Of a stretch of DNA of 8,529 nucleotides, positions 5,478-8,529 are shown one piece after another. Position numbers and translations under genes: made by a program. Each line of letters starts with the position of its first letter. The stretch's first letter is position 1. The notes beneath the pieces are model-generated. The model was not told where the DNA came from. It saw only the letters and a list, made by a program, of their open reading frames with translations, and made no database searches. This DNA is from Oscillospiraceae bacterium (GTDB lineage: Bacteria; Bacillota; Clostridia; Oscillospirales; Acutalibacteraceae): positions 1-8,529 of the forward strand of contig JAITBA010000048.1 in assembly GCA_031283835.1 (NCBI GenBank). The letters run 5' to 3'.

Positions 5478-6489
5478 TTTCTTCCTCGTTTTTATGGATC
5501 CAGGCAATCATATCCCGAAGCGATTCCTGCGCGCTGCGGGGGCAGTAGCCGAGTTCCTGTGTGGCTTTTTCGTAGCTAAACAACCCGTTTTCCATGATTT
5601 TGCGCAGGGAATAGCGGGTGAACAGCGGTGTTTTATCGAAGATTTTGTAGTAACGTTCCGCGATAGGGGCCGATGCCTCGGCCAGGGTGCGGGGCAGCGC
5701 AATGCTTGGCGCGTCGTAGCCGTTGAGCTCCGCCAGCATGGCAATGAATTCCCCGGTGGTGTGGTAGTTGCCGGTGAGCAGGTAGCACGAACCGGAGGGC
5801 GCAAGGGCGCGTTCGCCGCAGGCGGCAAGGCCTTGGGCCACATCCCGCACATCCACGAAGTTGTAGCCGCCAAAGCGCATGGTTACGGGGAACTTGAACC
5901 GCATGAACATGCGCACCATTTCGCCAATGTTGCTCTGCTTAAAGTCGTAGGGGCCAATGCAGGCGCTGGGGTGACCCACCACCACGTCAAAGCCCTCGCA
6001 GGCACTGTTGAGCACCGCCTGGGTGGCCACGGCCTTGGTTTTGGCATAGGTCCCATTGACACTGTTGCACTGAAAATTCTCGATTTCTGTCATCACCACG
6101 CCGTCGGCCGCGGGAGGGAGGGCGTCCACGCTGGAGCAATAGACCAGACGGCGCACCCCACAGGCCTTGCAGGCGGCAATCACGTTCTGGGTGCCATCCA
6201 CGTTCACGTGCCACACTTCGTTGTCGTTGTCGCTGCCCACTTCAATCAGCCCTGCCAGGTGATATACTGTTTCGGCGCCCGCAAAGGCCTCGCGCAGCGT
6301 TGCGGGGGCTGTTATGTCGCCTTGCACAATTTCCAGGTCCGGCGCGTTAAACAGAGGGCTGGGTTTGCGCAGCAGCAACCGCAGCCGCTCCCCGCGATTC
6401 AAGAGTTCCTGCACCAGCGCGTAGCCGATATGCCCGGTTGCACCGGTAATCACTGAAGTTCCAGTCAAAACAAACACCTTTCCAATCAT
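5467..6489 (-). CDS. NAD-dependent epimerase/dehydratase (extended SDR family)
   Basis: This is an extended short-chain dehydrogenase/reductase of the NAD-dependent epimerase/dihydroflavonol-reductase-like group; the substrate cannot be read from the sequence. The 340 residues contain the Rossmann motif TGATGHIG (15-22), the adenine-side GDI (57-59), HLAG (77-80), the catalytic S119/S120 and Y148xxxK152, and FVDVRDVAQG (211-220), which is typical of the family. The C-terminal substrate domain (about 230-335) looks intact. An in-frame TGA lies directly before ATG 6489, so that is the longest form, but it has no ribosome binding site. TTG at 6468 has AAAGGTG 6 nt upstream and would remove 7 residues, bringing the start nearer the Rossmann strand as in relatives; I give the ATG form and regard TTG 6468 as a serious alternative. 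It is preceded by its own promoter and runs into hflX, so the two are probably co-transcribed. Confidence 0.9.
   Translation of the reverse strand: MIGKVFVLTGTSVITGATGHIGYALVQELLNRGERLRLLLRKPSPLFNAPDLEIVQGDITAPATLREAFAGAETVYHLAGLIEVGSDNDNEVWHVNVDGTQNVIAACKACGVRRLVYCSSVDALPPAADGVVMTEIENFQCNSVNGTYAKTKAVATQAVLNSACEGFDVVVGHPSACIGPYDFKQSNIGEMVRMFMRFKFPVTMRFGGYNFVDVRDVAQGLAACGERALAPSGSCYLLTGNYHTTGEFIAMLAELNGYDAPSIALPRTLAEASAPIAERYYKIFDKTPLFTRYSLRKIMENGLFSYEKATQELGYCPRSAQESLRDMIAWIHKNEEEIAA
5483..5487 (-). promoter_or_regulatory. Ribosome binding site that favours the hflX TTG start at 5477
   Basis: GAGGA on the minus strand lies 5 nt before TTG 5477, inside the last codons of the epimerase gene. 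The other possible start, TTG 5507, has no comparable site. Confidence 0.55.
6475..6481 (-). promoter_or_regulatory. Possible ribosome binding site for a TTG start of the epimerase gene
   Basis: AAAGGTG lies 6 nt before TTG 6468 in the epimerase frame, whereas no purine-rich site precedes ATG 6489. This is the main reason to doubt the longer start. Confidence 0.4.
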
Positions 6490-6543
6490 TCAAGCGTATG
6501 TGCGCACCTGCCTGCAATTGCATGCAGATTTTCCTATGCATCT

Positions 6544-6572
6544 ATGATACATCAAAAAAGCGCATTTGTCAA
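6544..6572 (-). promoter_or_regulatory. Sigma-A promoter of the epimerase-hflX unit
   Basis: A perfect TTGACA (6572-6567) is followed by a 17-nt spacer and TATCAT (6549-6544), five of six matches to consensus. The predicted transcript start is near 6537, about 48 nt before ATG 6489. A 12-bp dyad ATCAT-nn-ATGAT lies at 6580-6591, 7 bp upstream of the -35. Confidence 0.85.
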
Positions 6573-6625
6573 TATCTATATCATCAATGATTCATGTTTT
6601 ATTCATTCTATGGCTTAAAATTGGT

Positions 6626-7156
6626 CTAAATTGTGATAAAAGGCAGCAATTTTTCCAGCGTTTTTTCGCCGATTCCAGTTACTTCCAGCAACTGCTGCGG
6701 GCTAAAAAATCCGCCGTGCGCCAACCGCCAGGCAAGAATCGCCCGGGCTTTTGTTGGCCCAATGCCGGGCAGGGTCTCGAGCTGCGTCTGCGTGGCCGTG
6801 TTTAAGTTCACCGGCCATTGCGGGGCCTTGGTTTCGGGCGTAGCGGCACCTGTATTCTTCGCGGCATAGGGCTGCTCGTTCACCACTACGACGCCGGTGT
6901 AGCCCACAACATAACTGGCGCCCGGCGGCGCGGTGGTCGTGCCTTGCACAGACGCGGCGGCTTGCGTCTCGAGGGGGTTTGTGTTTTGGCCGGCAACGCT
7001 TGTGCTGCTGGGGGCCGTGGTCTGCGCGGCAGACGAAAAACCTCCATGCAGACCCAGCGCCACCAAAACAGCGGCACCAACAACCAGCGCCGCTGCCGTC
7101 AGCAGCAGTTCCGGCCGCTTGCGGGGCGGCGTTTTGCTTTGGTTGTTCAGCTGCAC
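6626..7156 (-). CDS. Membrane-anchored helix-hairpin-helix protein, ComEA-like
   Basis: The C-terminal part (about 116-176) is a ComEA-type tandem helix-hairpin-helix DNA-binding domain: VNLNTATQTQLETLPGIG, then KARAILAWR, then a second hairpin VTGIGEKTLEKL. In ComEA this domain binds double-stranded DNA outside the membrane during transformation. The N-terminus has basic residues (KTPPRKRPE, 8-16) followed by one hydrophobic helix (about 17-36), so the domain should lie outside the cell, joined by a long Ala/Thr/Pro/Ser-rich linker (about 40-115). The SLBB domain usual in Gram-positive ComEA is not recognisable; only GVVVVNEQPYAA (88-99) might be a relic. The 176 residues begin with GTG at 7156, preceded by AAGGAG at 7165-7170 with 8-nt spacing. 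It lies 86 nt after the malic enzyme gene. No comEC is present in the window, so a role in DNA uptake is inferred from the domain only. The stop is TAG. Confidence 0.85.
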   Translation of the reverse strand: MQLNNQSKTPPRKRPELLLTAAALVVGAAVLVALGLHGGFSSAAQTTAPSSTSVAGQNTNPLETQAAASVQGTTTAPPGASYVVGYTGVVVVNEQPYAAKNTGAATPETKAPQWPVNLNTATQTQLETLPGIGPTKARAILAWRLAHGGFFSPQQLLEVTGIGEKTLEKLLPFITI

Positions 7157-7242
7157 AGAGATCGCTCCTTAGATCTATACTATTTTTAATGCACCCACGA
7201 CGCGAGAGCAAAGGCATGCCCATGCAAGCGTTTGGGCGCGAT
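7157..7242 (-). other. Short gap between malic enzyme and HhH genes
   Basis: It contains the ribosome binding site of the HhH gene, an AT-rich run near 7174-7190 and a small GCATG/CATGC dyad. I found neither a -35/-10 pair at usual spacing nor a terminator, so read-through from the malic enzyme gene is plausible. Confidence 0.35.
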
Positions 7243-8412
7243 CTAAATTCTTGCAACGCCGGTTTTGCGGGCGGCGGCGGCCACGGCGGCGGCCACGGTC
7301 GGGCCAACGCGTTCATCAAAGGCTTGGGGGATGATGAAGTCCGGCTTGAGATTTTCGTCGGAAACAAGACCGGCCAGCGCGTGGGCGGCGGCGATCTTCA
7401 TTTCTTCGTTGATGTCGCTGGCGCGGACGTCGAGCGCGCCGCGGAAGATGCCGGGGAAAGCAAGCACGTTGTTGATTTGGTTGGGAAAATCGCTGCGACC
7501 GGTGCCGACGACGGCAGCGCCGGCGGCCAGAGCCAGGTCAGGCATAATTTCTGGCACAGGGTTGGCCATGGCCATAACAATCGCACCCGGGTTCATGCTT
7601 TTGACCATATCTTCGGTGACAATGCCGGGGGCCGAAACGCCCACAAAAATGTCGGCGCCCTGCATGGCGTCGGCCAAAGTACCGTTACGGTCGTCTTTGT
7701 TGGTAATCCTTGCCAGTTCCGCTTTGGAGGCGTTGGAAGCGCTTTGCGCGCTCACAATGCCGCTGCGGTCGGTCATAAGAATATCTTTGATACCCATGCT
7801 GAGGAACAGCTTGGCGATGGCCACGCCCGCGGCACCCGCACCGCTAAACACCGCCACGCAGTCCTTTAGTTCTTTTTTGGTGATTTTTAGGGCGTTGATG
7901 ACGGCGGCGGCGCACACCACGGCGGTGCCGTGCTGGTCGTCGTGAAAAATCGGGATATCGCACTTTTCTTTGAGCTGGCGCTCAATTTCGAAGCAGCGGG
8001 GCGCGCCGATATCTTCGAGGTTTACGCCGCCGAAGGAACCTGCCAAAAGTTCCACTGTGCGCACAATTTCGTCCACATCTTTGCTGCGCACGCACAGCGG
8101 GATGGCGTCCACGTTGCCAAAGGCCTTAAAGAGCACACATTTGCCTTCCATGACGGGCATGCCGGCCTCGGGGCCAATATCGCCCAGGCCCAGCACGGCG
8201 GTGCCGTCAGTCACCACAGCCACGGTGTTCCAGCGGCGGGTGAGGTCGTAGCTTTTGTTTACGTCCTTCTGAATCTCGAGGCAGGGCTGCGCCACGCCCG
8301 GGGTGTAGGCCAGGGAAAGCTGCTCCTTGGTCTTCACGTCGGCGCGGGGGGTGACTTCCAGCTTGCCTTTCCATTCATAATGCAGACGCAGGGATTCTTT
8401 TGCGTAATCCAT
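7243..8412 (-). CDS. NAD(P)-dependent malic enzyme (short bacterial form)
   Basis: Malic enzyme carries out oxidative decarboxylation of malate to pyruvate and CO2 with reduction of NAD(P), in the cytoplasm. The 389 residues match the short form that lacks a phosphotransacetylase-like C-terminal domain. Seen motifs: SLAYTPGVAQPC with the catalytic Tyr36, GKCVLFKAFGNVDAIP with the catalytic Lys91, LEDIGAP (132-138) and HDDQHGTA (157-164) with metal-binding acidic residues, the Rossmann loop SGAGAAGVA (190-198), TDRSGI (214-219), ANPVPEI (283-289) and NQINNVLAFPG (311-321). Asp215 at the end of the second strand hints at NAD preference, but this is inference. The ATG at 8412 fits the conserved N-terminus MDYAKESLRLH. 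AGGAGG at 8424-8429 is 11 nt upstream; an out-of-frame ATG at 8420 lies between. The upstream 117 nt show no clear promoter, so it may belong to an operon entering from the right. The stop is TAG. Confidence 0.96.
   Translation of the reverse strand: MDYAKESLRLHYEWKGKLEVTPRADVKTKEQLSLAYTPGVAQPCLEIQKDVNKSYDLTRRWNTVAVVTDGTAVLGLGDIGPEAGMPVMEGKCVLFKAFGNVDAIPLCVRSKDVDEIVRTVELLAGSFGGVNLEDIGAPRCFEIERQLKEKCDIPIFHDDQHGTAVVCAAAVINALKITKKELKDCVAVFSGAGAAGVAIAKLFLSMGIKDILMTDRSGIVSAQSASNASKAELARITNKDDRNGTLADAMQGADIFVGVSAPGIVTEDMVKSMNPGAIVMAMANPVPEIMPDLALAAGAAVVGTGRSDFPNQINNVLAFPGIFRGALDVRASDINEEMKIAAAHALAGLVSDENLKPDFIIPQAFDERVGPTVAAAVAAAARKTGVARI
7273..7296. repeat. Perfect 12-bp tandem duplication in the malic enzyme 3' end
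   Basis: GGCGGCGGCCAC occurs twice in a row on the plus strand. In the gene it encodes a doubled Val-Ala-Ala-Ala in the C-terminal helix (about residues 373-380). It keeps the frame and looks like replication slippage. Confidence 0.7.
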
Positions 8413-8529
8413 ATTGTCATGGTCCTCCTAAAATAATCTGTCACATGCGCTTGCGGGGCATAGCCCGCACGCCTCCCGTGTTTTTGTTCAGGCTTCCCAG
8501 GGGAATTTGTGCTGCGTCAGGCCGAGTTT
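8413..8529 (-). other. Leader of the malic enzyme gene and right window edge
   Basis: Besides the AGGAGG at 8424-8429 it holds an imperfect hairpin GCGGG/CCCGC near 8446-8470, not followed by a U-tract. Two minus-strand frames are open into the right edge, ending with TGA at 8488-8490 and 8441-8443; either could be the tail of an upstream gene, but both are too short to identify. Confidence 0.3.

Noticed and set aside
5317..6456. Long plus-strand open frame opposite the epimerase gene
   Set aside because: It is a shadow frame of a well-supported SDR gene and has no recognisable domain.
6347..6541. 64-codon minus-strand frame in the epimerase leader, with an AGGA before its inner ATG
   Set aside because: It continues deep into the epimerase gene in the wrong frame and has no family resemblance; a leader peptide would normally end before or near the start.
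8334..8420. Out-of-frame ATG at 8420 between the ribosome binding site and the malic enzyme start
   Set aside because: It would give only about 28 codons ending inside the gene and its spacing to AGGAGG is 3 nt, too short for efficient initiation.
8488..8529. C-terminal tail of a gene entering from the right (frame ending TGA at 8488)
   Set aside because: Only 13 codons are visible and a second frame is also open; I cannot tell which, if any, is real.

Overview
This 8.5 kb window looks like a chromosomal housekeeping segment of a moderately GC-rich low-GC-lineage Gram-positive, most likely a gut-type Clostridia (Oscillospirales/Ruminococcaceae-like). That placement is inferred from the gene set (DUF512 radical SAM-like protein, YceD–bL32 pair, MaeB-like short malic enzyme, ComEA-like HhH protein), strong AGGAGG-type ribosome binding sites, TTG/GTG starts and near-perfect sigma-A promoters. 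All eight genes I can support lie on the minus strand, so the window is transcribed from right to left.

In transcription order: a malic enzyme (8412-7243) and a membrane-anchored helix-hairpin-helix protein (7156-6626) lie 86 bp apart with no clear promoter or terminator between them. Next, a strong promoter (6544-6572) drives an extended-SDR NAD-dependent epimerase/reductase (6489-5467), whose 3' end overlaps the start of hflX (about 5477-4203). A consensus promoter (4146-4174) then drives yceD and rpmF (4105-3386), closed by a strong intrinsic terminator (3328-3372). After it comes a DUF512 gene (3279-1963) joined to ychF (1966-863) by an ATGA stop/start overlap. Finally an ammonium transporter gene, amt, starts at 564 and runs off the left edge. 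Its control region is elaborate: an 11-bp inverted repeat, a promoter with consensus -35, and a leader with two mutually exclusive hairpins.

Functionally, four neighbouring genes concern the ribosome: HflX (ribosome splitting/rescue GTPase), YceD (DUF177), bL32 and YchF (ribosome-associated P-loop ATPase). The malic enzyme links malate to pyruvate and redox balance, and Amt imports ammonium.

I see no RNA genes, CRISPR arrays, insertion sequences, phage genes or defence systems. The most interesting signals are regulatory: the amt leader, which looks like an attenuator with a competing hexaloop hairpin, and the dyad just upstream of the amt promoter. The protein-coding content is otherwise conserved, apart from an insertion in HflX and an HhH protein that lacks the SLBB domain usual in ComEA.
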